Notes under the pieces: generated by a model
What the model was told of the DNA's origin: nothing
Databases searched by the model: none
The model's input: only the letters and a program-made list of their open reading frames with translations
Shown: piece by piece, positions 18,608 to 26,649 of the stretch
Layout: every line of letters begins with the position of its first letter
How positions within the stretch are numbered: position 1 is the stretch's first letter
Made by a program: the position numbers and the translations under genes
NCBI GenBank assembly: GCA_016719485.1
Contig: JADJZB010000031.1
Location: forward strand, 157,805 to 221,804
Length of the DNA stretch: 64,000 nt
Source: Holophagales bacterium
GTDB taxonomy: Bacteria > Acidobacteriota > Thermoanaerobaculia > UBA5066
Direction: 5' to 3'

Positions 18608-19557
18608 GACCCCTCCCCGCCCTCGATGAGGTACCGGTAGACCGCCTTCACGTCGTCGTCGGCCGGCGTCACCGTCTCGATCTGGATCCCGTCCGAGAGG
18701 ACGGCGCCGTTGAGCGCGAGAAAGAAGCGGTCCGGGGTCCGGGTCCTCGCGAGGAGGCCGAGGCCGTCCTCGTGGAGCTCCACCTCGGTTGCCAGCCCCT
18801 CTGCGAAGAGCCGCGCCGCGAGGGCGCCGGGACGGTCGCAGCGGACGAGGACCTGCATCGGCCGCTCGACGACCTCCTCGCGGAGGCCGTGGGACTCGCC
18901 TTCGGCCACGACGTACCCCGACTTCACGAGGACGACGCGGTCCGCGAGGAGGTCGACCTCGTGGAGGATGTGGCTCGAGACGACGACGTGCTTGCCCTCG
19001 GCGGCGAGGCTCCGGAACAGCTCCAGGACTTCGGCGCGGGCCATGGGGTCGAGGCCGTTGAGCGGCTCGTCGAGGAGGAGGACGCGCGGGTCGGGCGCGA
19101 TCGCCGCGGCGAGGCGGAGCCGCTGCCTCATCCCCTTGCTGTAGCCGGCGACCTTGCGGCCCGCGGCGTCGACGAGGTTCACGCGCTCGAGCGCCTTCCC
19201 GGCGAGAGATCGCGCCGCCGCCATCCCGTCTCCCCTGAGCGAGACAAGCCCCTCGAGGAAGGCGCGTCCCGTGACGCCGGGCGGGAACGCCTCGAACGCC
19301 GTGCAGTAGCCGCAGGCGGCGAAGAGCCGCTCCGGGTCGTCCGGCGGGATGCCGAGGACGCTCACCCGGCCCCGCGTCGGCCGGATGAGGCCCGTCGCGA
19401 GGTTCATGAGGGTCGTCTTCCCGGAACCGTTCGGGCCGACGAGGCCGGTGATGCCGGGAGGGATCGACAGGGTCACACGGTCCACGCCGAGGACCTCGCC
19501 GTAGAACTTCGAGACGTCCTCGAAGACGAGGAGGTCCTTCTGGGCCGCGGCGCTCAC
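18604..19557 (-). CDS. ABC transporter ATP-binding protein (operon gene 5)
   Basis: 317 residues from a GTG at 19557 (GTGA overlap with the permease upstream). Walker A GPNGSGKTT (about 39-47), signature YSKGMRQRL, Walker B RVLLLDEP and the switch His in VVVSSHILHEVD. A C-terminal extension of about 80 residues resembles the accessory domain of CcmA/DrrA-type exporters' ATPases. It should power the adjacent ABC-2 permease. The frame continues upstream in the data, but that extra part is antisense to the permease and reads as arginine/proline-rich shadow, so GTG 19557 is preferred. Confidence 0.9.
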   Translation of the reverse strand: MSAAAQKDLLVFEDVSKFYGEVLGVDRVTLSIPPGITGLVGPNGSGKTTLMNLATGLIRPTRGRVSVLGIPPDDPERLFAACGYCTAFEAFPPGVTGRAFLEGLVSLRGDGMAAARSLAGKALERVNLVDAAGRKVAGYSKGMRQRLRLAAAIAPDPRVLLLDEPLNGLDPMARAEVLELFRSLAAEGKHVVVSSHILHEVDLLADRVVLVKSGYVVAEGESHGLREEVVERPMQVLVRCDRPGALAARLFAEGLATEVELHEDGLGLLARTRTPDRFFLALNGAVLSDGIQIETVTPADDDVKAVYRYLIEGGEGS

Positions 19558-20414
19558 CGCACCACCTCGAAGGCGCGGAGCTTCCGGCGGAGGAGGAGGA
19601 GCGCGATGGCCGTCGTGACGAGGAGGCTCGCCCAGGCCCCGCCGAGGGGGATCCTCGCTCTCACGGAGATGCCGAAGAGCCCCTCGAGGACCCGGCCCCA
19701 CGCGAGACCCAGGTTGAGGACGCCGCCCCACTCGATGTCGAGTATCCCGTTCATCGCCTCTCCGAACGCGGCCGGAATGACCCCGAGGGCGATGAGCAGG
19801 CCTCGCGCGACGGCACGGTTCCTGACCCAGGCGGACGCGGCCATCGAGACGAGCGAGAGGAAGAGGACGAGCAGGAGCGAGGCGAGCACGATGGAGCCGG
19901 CGATCCCGACGTTCGCGGCAAGCCAGCCCGCCTCCGCGAGCGAGGCCTGGAGGACGAAGACGAGGAGGAGCGGGGCCCACGTGATCGCCGAGAGAAGGAG
20001 GGCGAGGACGAGGAGCTTGCCCGCCACGTACTGCCAGCGTTCGAGAGGCCGGGAGAAGTAGAGCGGCAGGGCCCCGTTCACGAGGTCGGGCGAGACGAGG
20101 GAGGGGCCGACGAAGAGCGTCAGCGCGAAGGCGAAGTACGACTGCGTCAGGAGGAGGAAGCCGAAGAACTCAGCGTCGATCGCGAGCGGGATCCCCCCGG
20201 CGAACGGCGTCCGCACCAGGGCGGCGACGTTGTACTTCAGCCAGACGACGACGAGGGCGCCGATGGGCGCGAGGAACGAGGCGGTGAATGCCCCCGTGAC
20301 GAGCTTCCCCGAGAAGGCCTCCTTCCACGCGTAGCGCGGCAGGACGAGGACCCGCGCGAGCGTCGACGTCGGTGTCCCGTCGAAGGGGCGGAAGCGGCGC
20401 GTCCGAACCGTCAC
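19554..20414 (-). CDS. ABC-2 type transporter permease (operon gene 4)
   Basis: 286 residues with about six membrane segments (VTGAFTASFLAPIGALVVVWLK, LLTQSYFAFALTLFVGPSLVSPDLVNGALPLYFSRPL, LLVLALLLSAITWAPLLLV, IVLASLLLVLFLSLVSMAASAWV, C-terminal pair). The SPDLVNGALPLYFSRPLERWQYV stretch is characteristic of ABC-2 permeases. It is joined by four-base overlaps to the ATPase upstream (20411) and the second ATPase downstream (19557). Two ATPase/permease pairs in one operon suggest one heteromeric exporter or two related ones. Confidence 0.82.
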   Translation of the reverse strand: MTVRTRRFRPFDGTPTSTLARVLVLPRYAWKEAFSGKLVTGAFTASFLAPIGALVVVWLKYNVAALVRTPFAGGIPLAIDAEFFGFLLLTQSYFAFALTLFVGPSLVSPDLVNGALPLYFSRPLERWQYVAGKLLVLALLLSAITWAPLLLVFVLQASLAEAGWLAANVGIAGSIVLASLLLVLFLSLVSMAASAWVRNRAVARGLLIALGVIPAAFGEAMNGILDIEWGGVLNLGLAWGRVLEGLFGISVRARIPLGGAWASLLVTTAIALLLLRRKLRAFEVVR

Positions 20415-21331
20415 GGCTCGACCTCCATCGCCCTGAGGAAGATCTCCTCGAGGGAATCGCGCTGGTAGGCCAGATGCCGGATCTGGACCCCGTTCTCGCC
20501 CGCGAGGCGGTAGAGCTCCCGCGAGCCGAATCCCTCGGGGAGGACGACCTTCAGCCGGCGGCGGATCCCGGGGCCGACGCTGCAGCCGAGGGCGACGAGC
20601 GCTTCGGAGAAGTCGCCGTTGCCGCCCGCGACCTCGAGCTCGACGAGCCTTCGGTTCGCCCGCCGCTCCTCCTCCAGGTTGCAGAGGGCCGCGATGCGCC
20701 CGTCCTTGAGGATGAGGACCTCGTCACAGCATTCCTCCACGTCGCGCAGGAGGTGCGACGAGAGGATGACCCGGATCTCCCCTGCCTCGCGGATCTCGCG
20801 GATCAGCCGGAGCATCCGCTGCCGTGCCGGCGGGTCGAGGCCGTTCGTCGGCTCGTCGAGGAAGAGGACCCGCGGCCCGTGGGCGATCGCCTGCGCGAGC
20901 TTGGCGAGCTGCTTCATCCCGAGCGAATAGGTCTCGAGGGTCCGGTAGCGGACCTCGCCGAGACCGACGGCAAAGAGCGCCTCGTGCGCGCGTTCGAGCG
21001 CCTCGGCCCGAGGAAGGCCCGAGAGCTCGGCGAACATGGTCACGTAGCGGACCCCCGAGATCCCGGCAATGAAGGAGTCGTTCTCGGGCATGTAGCCGAC
21101 CGCGCGCCGCACCTCGCGACTCTCCTTCGCGACGTCGAAGCCCGCCAGCCGGGCCCTCCCCGCCGACGGCGGGAAGAAGCCGAGGAGCGTGTGGAGCAGG
21201 GTCGTCTTCCCAGCCCCGTTCGGCCCGAGAAGGCCGATGGAGCGGCCGGCGAGGGTGCCCCGCAGCTCGCGGAGCACCTCTCGCCGGCCGAGCCTCACGG
21301 AGAGGCCGTCGAGCTCGAGGAAAGCTGTCAC
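20411..21331 (-). CDS. ABC transporter ATP-binding protein (operon gene 3)
   Basis: 306 residues. Walker A GPNGAGKTT (about 36-44), Q-loop region YMPENDSF, signature YSLGMKQL, Walker B RVLFLDEP, H-switch ILSSHLLRDVEE. A C-terminal domain of about 90 residues (LVELEVAGGNG..LEEIFLRAM) is of the type found in NatA/CcmA-like export ATPases. It pairs with the permease at 19554-20414. The ATG overlaps the stop of the FecR-domain gene (ATGA), which places it under the same sigma/anti-sigma control. Confidence 0.9.
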   Translation of the reverse strand: MTAFLELDGLSVRLGRREVLRELRGTLAGRSIGLLGPNGAGKTTLLHTLLGFFPPSAGRARLAGFDVAKESREVRRAVGYMPENDSFIAGISGVRYVTMFAELSGLPRAEALERAHEALFAVGLGEVRYRTLETYSLGMKQLAKLAQAIAHGPRVLFLDEPTNGLDPPARQRMLRLIREIREAGEIRVILSSHLLRDVEECCDEVLILKDGRIAALCNLEEERRANRRLVELEVAGGNGDFSEALVALGCSVGPGIRRRLKVVLPEGFGSRELYRLAGENGVQIRHLAYQRDSLEEIFLRAMEVEP

Positions 21332-23904
21332 CGGCCTCCGCTCGCGGGCGGCTGGAGCGCGGCGACGGCCGCCACGAGGGAGCCGAGGTCGGAGAGCCCG
21401 GACCCGGCGGAGCCGAAGACGATGCGCGAGGGCTCGGCCCAGCCCCAGGCGAGAGAAGCGCCAGAGGAGGAGAGGTCAGAGGCCGCCGATCCGGGCGCCG
21501 CGCCGAGGGAACGTGCGAGAGACCCGAGCGTTCCGCCGACGTCCTGGAAAGCGAGCATCGAGAAGTCGAGCGGCCCGTCCTTCGGAAGGAGGGCGACGAG
21601 CTTCGGCGCGGTGAGGAGCGTGTCCCCCGTGGCATGGCTCTCGGCCGCGCGAACGAGCAGAGCCTTCTGCGGGGCCGCGACGAGGTAGCCGTCCACGAAC
21701 GCGTACTGTAGCGGAATCGTTCCGTCTCCCAGGACGAGAGCGTGGATCGTGAGGCCGCCGGAGGCCTCCGACACGATCCTCGCTCCCGGCTTCCCTTCCT
21801 TGCGCGCCGCGGCGTCGGCGAGGGAGACGAGGCGTTCGATCGTCGCCTGGAGGCGCGGGGCGTCGTAGACCTCGACGACGACCTTCCAGGCCGGCGTCGG
21901 GAGAAGCGGCCCGTCGACCGCGAGAGCCACGTCGCCGCCGAGGGTCTCGGCGAGGTCGGCTCTCACGCGGAAGCCGTGCTCCGCCTCGAACGCGGCGAGC
22001 TTCGCGGGGAACTCCGGGTGCCCGGAGGTGAAGGCCGCGAAGAGGTCGTCGACGAGGAGCGCGGGCTCCTTCATCACGAGAGCGACCGCCCCGGCGGCGC
22101 CGGAGGAGATGAACGAGAGGGACCCCATCGGCGCCGGAGCGGCGAGCCAGGCGGCGAGGCCGCGGCGCTGGGCGCTGAAGGAGAGGGCTGCCCGGCCGCT
22201 CGAGACGCTGCCCGTAGAGCGACGCTCCACGATGAGGTGCTCCGCGTCGAGGAGGCCCGTCAACCGGAGCGTCTCGCTCGCACGCGGATCGTCGCCCGCC
22301 GCGGAGGCCGCCTTCTCGACGAACGCCTTCAGGTCGACGCCGACGAGGAGGTCGATGCCGTCGCGATAAGCCTCGGCGAGCCGCGCGTGGAACGTCCCGC
22401 TGCGGAACTCCCCCGGCGAGGCGAGGGCCGATTCGAGCCGTGCGAGCGTCGCGCCGTCGACGGCCGCGGCCACGAGGTCGTCGTGCAGCCAGAGAAGAAG
22501 AGCGTCGCCTCCGCCCGAGGGGGCGTCGGAAGCGCTCTCGACGATCCGGACGTGGGTGTTGCCGCCATCCCGGGCGAGCTCGGCCTCGAGGAACGCGCGG
22601 AAGCCCGGCTTCACGACGGTCGTCAGGACGAGAGGCGCGCCGGGGTGCCCGTCCACCTTCGCGCCGATGCCGACCGCCACCTCGTCGCCGAGGTAGGAGC
22701 CCCAGGTCCGCAGGGCGTCGAGCAGGCGCTTCACCTCGGCCTGCCGCTGGGCCGCGCCCGGGCCCTCGCCCCACCAGGAGGCCAGCGCCGGGTTCGACGC
22801 CAGGCGCGGCGCGAGGGCGTCGTAGAAGTCGGCGACGGTTCCCGAGACGTTCGGGACGGCCGCGAAGACGACCGTTCCGTCGGGCATCGCGTCGAGGAGC
22901 CGCGTCGAGGTCCGTCCCGACCACGTGGCCGGCACGGCGGCGAGCTCCTTCTGCAGGCGGGCCACCTCGCCCGCGAGCTCGAGGAGCGCCACGCGATCGC
23001 GGCTCCAGCCGAACTCGTCCTCGAGGGCGACGCGCATCGAGGCGCCGTTCGTCGACGCCTGATCGCCTCCGCGGAGGACCTTCTCGCCCTGGCCGTCGTC
23101 GACGTGGACTTCTCCCTCGAGGACGGAGACACGCGAGCCCTTCGCTCCCTGCACGACGGAGAAGACCGTCCCGGTGACCGAGACGAGGCAGTCGGACGTC
23201 TTGACGAAGAGGTGGCCGCCGCGCTGTTTCGCGGCCTGGACGATGACGCGGCCGCGCGCGAGGGCCACCGTCGTGCCGCCCGACCCGCGGGCGATCGAGA
23301 CCTGGGACCTTTCCGCCAGCTCGACGCGCGAGCCGTCGGCGAGAACGAGGACGGCTCCGCCGGAGCGGCCGGTCCGGACGGCCTGCCCGCCCGCGAGCTC
23401 GGCGCCGGCCGGGATCCGGGTCCCGGCGGAAGGGGCGAAGAGGAGCCCGTCGACGACGTCGACGCGCGCGACGGGACCGGAGGCCGCGGACGAACGGACG
23501 AACCAGAGCGTGCCGAGGGCCGCGCAGAGAAGGAGCGACGCCGCGAGGGCCATCGCGGCCACCGGCCTCTGCCGTACGGAGACGGCGTCGGTCACGGCCG
23601 AGGCGTTCATCGGCAGCCCGGAGCGGACGGCCTTCAGGGCGCGGCGGCACGGGACGCAGGAACGGGTGTGGTCTTCGACGAGGAGGGCTCTCGCCGGCGA
23701 GAGCCGCCCGGCGACGAACGCGGGAACGAGGGCCTGAATGTCGGCGCAGCCGCGGAGGACGAGCGGTGACTCGTCGACGGGCGACGCCGCCACGGGGCTC
23801 GCCATCGCGACACCGACGCGATGGATCGCCGCATCGACGGCGGACGGATCGGGTTCCTGGTTCTGGACGGCCGTTACGGCCTGGTCGAGGATGTCGTTCT
23901 TCAT
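21328..23904 (-). CDS. Anti-sigma-like membrane protein: zinc finger, FecR domain, DUF3352-like C-terminus (operon gene 2)
   Basis: 858 residues. N-terminus (about 1-115): a likely zinc-binding anti-sigma motif H-x3-C-x2-C (HTRSCVPC, near 78-85). One membrane helix follows (PVAAMALAASLLLCAALGTLWFV, about 114-136). Then a FecR domain (GTRIPAGAELAGGQAVRTGRSGGAVLVLADGSRVEL ... FVKTSDCLVSVTGTVFSV, about 155-290). The remaining 550 residues resemble DUF3352-type exported proteins (MDPDGTVVFAAVPN-like opening, repeated hydrophobic strands). The gene starts four bases inside the sigma factor gene. It probably binds and silences that sigma factor from the membrane and senses an envelope signal outside. 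Confidence 0.75.
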   Translation of the reverse strand: MKNDILDQAVTAVQNQEPDPSAVDAAIHRVGVAMASPVAASPVDESPLVLRGCADIQALVPAFVAGRLSPARALLVEDHTRSCVPCRRALKAVRSGLPMNASAVTDAVSVRQRPVAAMALAASLLLCAALGTLWFVRSSAASGPVARVDVVDGLLFAPSAGTRIPAGAELAGGQAVRTGRSGGAVLVLADGSRVELAERSQVSIARGSGGTTVALARGRVIVQAAKQRGGHLFVKTSDCLVSVTGTVFSVVQGAKGSRVSVLEGEVHVDDGQGEKVLRGGDQASTNGASMRVALEDEFGWSRDRVALLELAGEVARLQKELAAVPATWSGRTSTRLLDAMPDGTVVFAAVPNVSGTVADFYDALAPRLASNPALASWWGEGPGAAQRQAEVKRLLDALRTWGSYLGDEVAVGIGAKVDGHPGAPLVLTTVVKPGFRAFLEAELARDGGNTHVRIVESASDAPSGGGDALLLWLHDDLVAAAVDGATLARLESALASPGEFRSGTFHARLAEAYRDGIDLLVGVDLKAFVEKAASAAGDDPRASETLRLTGLLDAEHLIVERRSTGSVSSGRAALSFSAQRRGLAAWLAAPAPMGSLSFISSGAAGAVALVMKEPALLVDDLFAAFTSGHPEFPAKLAAFEAEHGFRVRADLAETLGGDVALAVDGPLLPTPAWKVVVEVYDAPRLQATIERLVSLADAAARKEGKPGARIVSEASGGLTIHALVLGDGTIPLQYAFVDGYLVAAPQKALLVRAAESHATGDTLLTAPKLVALLPKDGPLDFSMLAFQDVGGTLGSLARSLGAAPGSAASDLSSSGASLAWGWAEPSRIVFGSAGSGLSDLGSLVAAVAALQPPASGGR

Positions 23905-24479
23905 GACGGGCCTCCGCCTGCGGCGAGGAGCTCCTTCCGGAGCTGGGTTCTGGCACGGAAGTACTGGACGGCGACGACCGCGGGGGACGACCCGAGGAGG
24001 CGGGCGATCTGCCTGTTGGGAATTCCCTCGAGAGCCCGGAGGACGAAGACCTCCGCCACGCGGGGGGCGAGGCGCGCAAGGGCCCGGCGGAGGCGGGCGC
24101 GAAGCTCCCGCGCCTCGGCCGCCGCGTCGGGCAGGCCTCCTCGGGCCTCGACGTCGCCCCCGTGCTCCTCGAGGGCCACCGTTCCCGCCGCGGAAGCCCG
24201 GGACCTCACGAGGTCGAGCGCGCCGTTCACGGCAGCGCGGTGGAGGTACGCCCGGGGCTCGCCCCCGAGGCTCCCGGGGTCGGGGCGACCGGCGAGCCTG
24301 AGGAAGACCGTCTGGAGGACGTCCTCCGCGTCGGCGGCGCGCCCCGTCACCCGGTACGCCGTCCGGAAGACGAGCGGCCCGTGCTCTCGAAAGAGCGTCT
24401 CGAGGGCCTCCGGGGGATGGGATCTCGGTACCGGTCGAACCGCGCTCACGGGAGCCTCCTTCGTCGGGTCGTCACCCAT
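23901..24479 (-). CDS. ECF sigma factor (operon gene 1)
   Basis: 192 residues. Region 2 (LFREHGPLVFRTAYRVTGRAADAEDVLQTVFLRL, about 27-62) contains the DAEDVLQ core-binding motif. Region 4 (LARLAPRVAEVFVLRALEGIPNRQIARLLGSSPAVVAVQYFRARTQLRK, about 135-183) contains the -35-binding helix-turn-helix. The ATG is preceded by GGGAGGAG nine bases upstream. It heads a six-gene operon whose members all overlap by four bases. By analogy to ECF/anti-sigma pairs it probably activates its own promoter; that is inference. Confidence 0.9.
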   Translation of the reverse strand: MGDDPTKEAPVSAVRPVPRSHPPEALETLFREHGPLVFRTAYRVTGRAADAEDVLQTVFLRLAGRPDPGSLGGEPRAYLHRAAVNGALDLVRSRASAAGTVALEEHGGDVEARGGLPDAAAEARELRARLRRALARLAPRVAEVFVLRALEGIPNRQIARLLGSSPAVVAVQYFRARTQLRKELLAAGGGPS

Positions 24480-24488
24480 GAAACGGTT

Positions 24489-24538
24489 CTCCTCCCGATT
24501 TCTTAACAGCTCCTGAGCGGTGGGGACGATGAATCATA
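24489..24538 (-). promoter_or_regulatory. Leader of the ECF-sigma operon: -10-like TATGAT and strong ribosome site
   Basis: On the minus strand TATGAT (24538-24533) is an AT-rich hexamer in GC-rich sequence and GGGAGGAG (24496-24489) lies nine bases before the sigma ATG. No convincing -35 was seen, which would fit an alternative sigma factor promoter. Weak evidence for the exact promoter; good for the ribosome site. Confidence 0.3.
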
Positions 24539-24581
24539 GGTCCCGGCCGCACCGGCGGGCCGAGTACGATTCGGGCCGGTG

Positions 24582-25436
24582 ATGCAAGGCGACTTTCCGA
24601 GCGATCACGTACCCATCGGCGCCTCGAGGCGGCAATGGACGACAGCCATCGACCTGGTGCTCGCGGTCGGAGCCTGCGGCGTCATGCTGGCGTGGCTCGT
24701 CGGGCGCCCCGTCTTCTACGCCCCGAACGCGCCCGTGATGTCGGCGTTCACGGCCTTCTCGCTGCTCCTCATGGTCCTGGTCCGGCAAGCCCGACTCCAC
24801 CTCGCGACGTGGCCCATCGCGTTGAGCCTCGCCATGACGGGCCTCGTCCTCGGCGGCAACGTGTCGTCGATCGTCATGCTCGCGATGACGCCGCCCGAGC
24901 TCTGGGCGAGCTTCCCGGGGATCGTTCTGACCTCGACCATGACCTCCATCGGGCTGGTGCTCTTCTGCGCGTACGACCTCGTGATCGCCCTGCGCGACAC
25001 GCCGCAGTCCGCCTTCATCCTGGACGACCTGCTCATCCACCTGGCGCTCGTTCCGGGAGGCCTGAGCCTGCTCGGCTATCTCCTGGGCAACGCCACCTAC
25101 CTGAGCGTCCACGCGGACCAGCGGGTGGGCATCTCGCTCCTCGAGATGGCGTTCATGGCGCTCTACGCGGCCAGTGCGGTCATCTCGAACCCGCGACTGT
25201 TCCTGTGGCGTTTCCTCGCCACCAGCTGGACCAACCGCTTCGTCTTCGCGGGGCTCTTCGCCAACCAGTTCGTCGCGCCCCTCGTGGTGGCCCTTCTGCG
25301 TGCCACCCCGGGCTCCAGGGGACCGGGGATCGAGCTGTTCGTGATGCTCGCGGGCGTCGTCACCACGCTGACCTTCCTGCTGCTCCAGGCGCGGGTCCTC
25401 CGGCGCCAGCCGGTCCCTGGCGGCGCGCCCCAATAG
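24582..25436 (+). CDS. Seven- to eight-helix membrane protein of unknown function
   Basis: 284 residues; GTG at 24579 is directly followed by ATG at 24582, and either may be used. At least seven hydrophobic segments: AIDLVLAVGACGVMLAWLV, VMSAFTAFSLLLMVLV, WPIALSLAMTGLVLGGNV, IVLTSTMTSIGLVLFCAYDLVIAL, LLIHLALVPGGLSLLGYLL, LEMAFMALYAASAVI, FVFAGLFANQFVAPLVVALL and LFVMLAGVVTTLTFLLLQARVL. No family motif was recognised. Its TAG stop (25434-25436) is 21 bases before the SelW-like gene, so the two may share a transcript, possibly linking this protein to redox chemistry. Confidence 0.55.
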   Translation: MQGDFPSDHVPIGASRRQWTTAIDLVLAVGACGVMLAWLVGRPVFYAPNAPVMSAFTAFSLLLMVLVRQARLHLATWPIALSLAMTGLVLGGNVSSIVMLAMTPPELWASFPGIVLTSTMTSIGLVLFCAYDLVIALRDTPQSAFILDDLLIHLALVPGGLSLLGYLLGNATYLSVHADQRVGISLLEMAFMALYAASAVISNPRLFLWRFLATSWTNRFVFAGLFANQFVAPLVVALLRATPGSRGPGIELFVMLAGVVTTLTFLLLQARVLRRQPVPGGAPQ

Positions 25437-25457
25437 AATCCGGCCCGGGAGGCCGCG

Positions 25458-25685
25458 ATGAACGTCGAGATAACGTACTGCACGGTTTGAAACTACGAGC
25501 CGAGGGCCGCCGGTCTGGCGGCCGAGCTGAAAAGGGCGTTCGGTGTCGACGCGACGCTGAAGAAGGGCTCCGGCGGCGTCTTCGACGTCGTCGTCGACGG
25601 GACGCTCGTCTACTCGAAGCGCGACACGGGACGTTTCCCGGAGCCGGGCGAGGTGTCGAGACTCATGGGGAGCGGCAGCGCCTGA
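25458..25685 (+). CDS. SelW/Rdx-family selenoprotein with in-frame TGA (Sec11)
   Basis: 75 residues if the TGA at 25488-25490 is read as selenocysteine. The N-terminus reads MNVEITYCTV-Sec-NYEPRA, giving the CxxU redox motif of the SelW/SelT/SelH (Rdx) thioredoxin-like family. The rest also matches: an amphipathic helix (AAGLAAELKRAFG), then GSGGVFDVVVDGTLVYSKR and DTGRFP, the conserved end of the family. GGGAGG lies a few bases before the ATG. Downstream of the TGA is a hairpin with a GGTCT loop (25505-25523), a bacterial SECIS. Standard gene callers stop at the TGA and miss it. Likely role: a small thiol/selenol redox protein in the cytoplasm. The genome must contain selA/B/C/D for this to hold; none is in the window. 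Confidence 0.88.
25505..25523 (+). promoter_or_regulatory. Bacterial SECIS hairpin
   Basis: Perfect 7-bp stem (GGCCGCC with GGCGGCC) closed by a five-base loop GGTCT, the first loop G lying 22 bases after the UGA. The same apical GGUCU occurs in the E. coli fdhF SECIS, where SelB binds, and the distance is within the range known for bacterial elements. It lies inside the SelW-like reading frame, as bacterial SECIS elements do. Confidence 0.8.
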
Positions 25686-25710
25686 CGCCGTCTCCGCGGG
25701 GCGGCGGCCT

Positions 25711-26424
25711 TCAGTCGAAGACCTTCTCGACCTCCTGGTAGCGGGTGTGGAGAAGGTCGACGGCGACCCGGATCGCCTTTTCGTCTTTTCCCTCGAGCGA
25801 GGCGACGGCCGCATCGACTGCCGTGGCGAGCTGAGCCCGCGCGGCGACGAACGTCTCCTCTTTCGCCTTCAGCCGTTCCGGCAGGGTCGCGGCCGAGAGC
25901 GGTCCCATCTTCTCCTTCAGCGTCCTCACCGACTGCGACACGCCCTCGAGGGCGAACGGGTCGAGCTGGCGGTGGTAGAGAACGTAGAGAGTCGCGTGAA
26001 ACGCCTCGAGCTCCTTCAGGACCGGCCGGATGATCCGGACCATCCTCTCGAACTGGGAGTGGAGGTTCTCAGCCGCGCCGAGAAGGGCCGGGCCGTCCTT
26101 CTTTCCCGCCGCGACGGCGTACTCGCCCGCGATCGCCGTGAGGCGGGACACGCCCGCATCCCACGCCGATTTCTTGTCGCGCAGGATCCCGGGCAGCTCG
26201 GCCTTGACGATCGCCTCGACCCCGGAGCTCACTTTCGGCGCGAGCGCGACGAGGGCGTCGACGTCCTTCTTCGGCCACGCGTCGTGCCAGAGCGGATAGA
26301 CGACCTCATGAAACGCCGACAACGCAGGGACTCGCGCCTCCACGTCCGCGTCGACCGTGGTCGCGAAGGCCGGGACGGACAGGACGAGCACAGCGAGGAC
26401 GAGAACGGGAAGAGCTCTTTTCAT
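25711..26424 (-). CDS. Secreted helical protein of unknown function
   Basis: 237 residues from an ATG at 26424. Signal peptide MKRALPVLVLAVLVLSVPAFA, cut near ATT. The mature protein is almost entirely amphipathic helix (EARVPALSAFHEVVYPLWHDAWPKKD, LRDKKSAWDAGVSRLTAIAG, NLHSQFERMVRIIRPVLKELEAFHATLYVLYH, LLHTRYQEVEKVF), with scattered His/Met that recall four-helix cytochrome b562-like or metal-binding folds. There is no CXXCH. Function unknown; periplasmic. It is convergent with the SelW-like gene (25 bases apart) and divergent from the decarboxylase operon. The long upstream extension of this frame is antisense shadow. Confidence 0.6.
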   Translation of the reverse strand: MKRALPVLVLAVLVLSVPAFATTVDADVEARVPALSAFHEVVYPLWHDAWPKKDVDALVALAPKVSSGVEAIVKAELPGILRDKKSAWDAGVSRLTAIAGEYAVAAGKKDGPALLGAAENLHSQFERMVRIIRPVLKELEAFHATLYVLYHRQLDPFALEGVSQSVRTLKEKMGPLSAATLPERLKAKEETFVAARAQLATAVDAAVASLEGKDEKAIRVAVDLLHTRYQEVEKVFD

Positions 26425-26649
26425 CGAATCGACTCCGGCCGGTGATGATACGCGCCGCGCGTCCCCGGAATCCGGACGGAAACGGTCCGGAAGCAGCACC
26501 GCCACCGCGTCGGCGCACCACGGACCGCCCGGAGGACGGAGGTCTCCGACGGGCGTTTCGAGCGACGCCGGTGATACGATGCCCAGTCGCTGGCCGCGTC
26601 CCCGGGCCGACCCGTCCGGGACTCGAAGCGCCGCCGCGCGGAGCCCCGC

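Noticed and set aside
24579..25436. Membrane protein as a rhodopsin or known sensor
   Set aside because: Seven or more helices but no retinal lysine context or other family motif was found.
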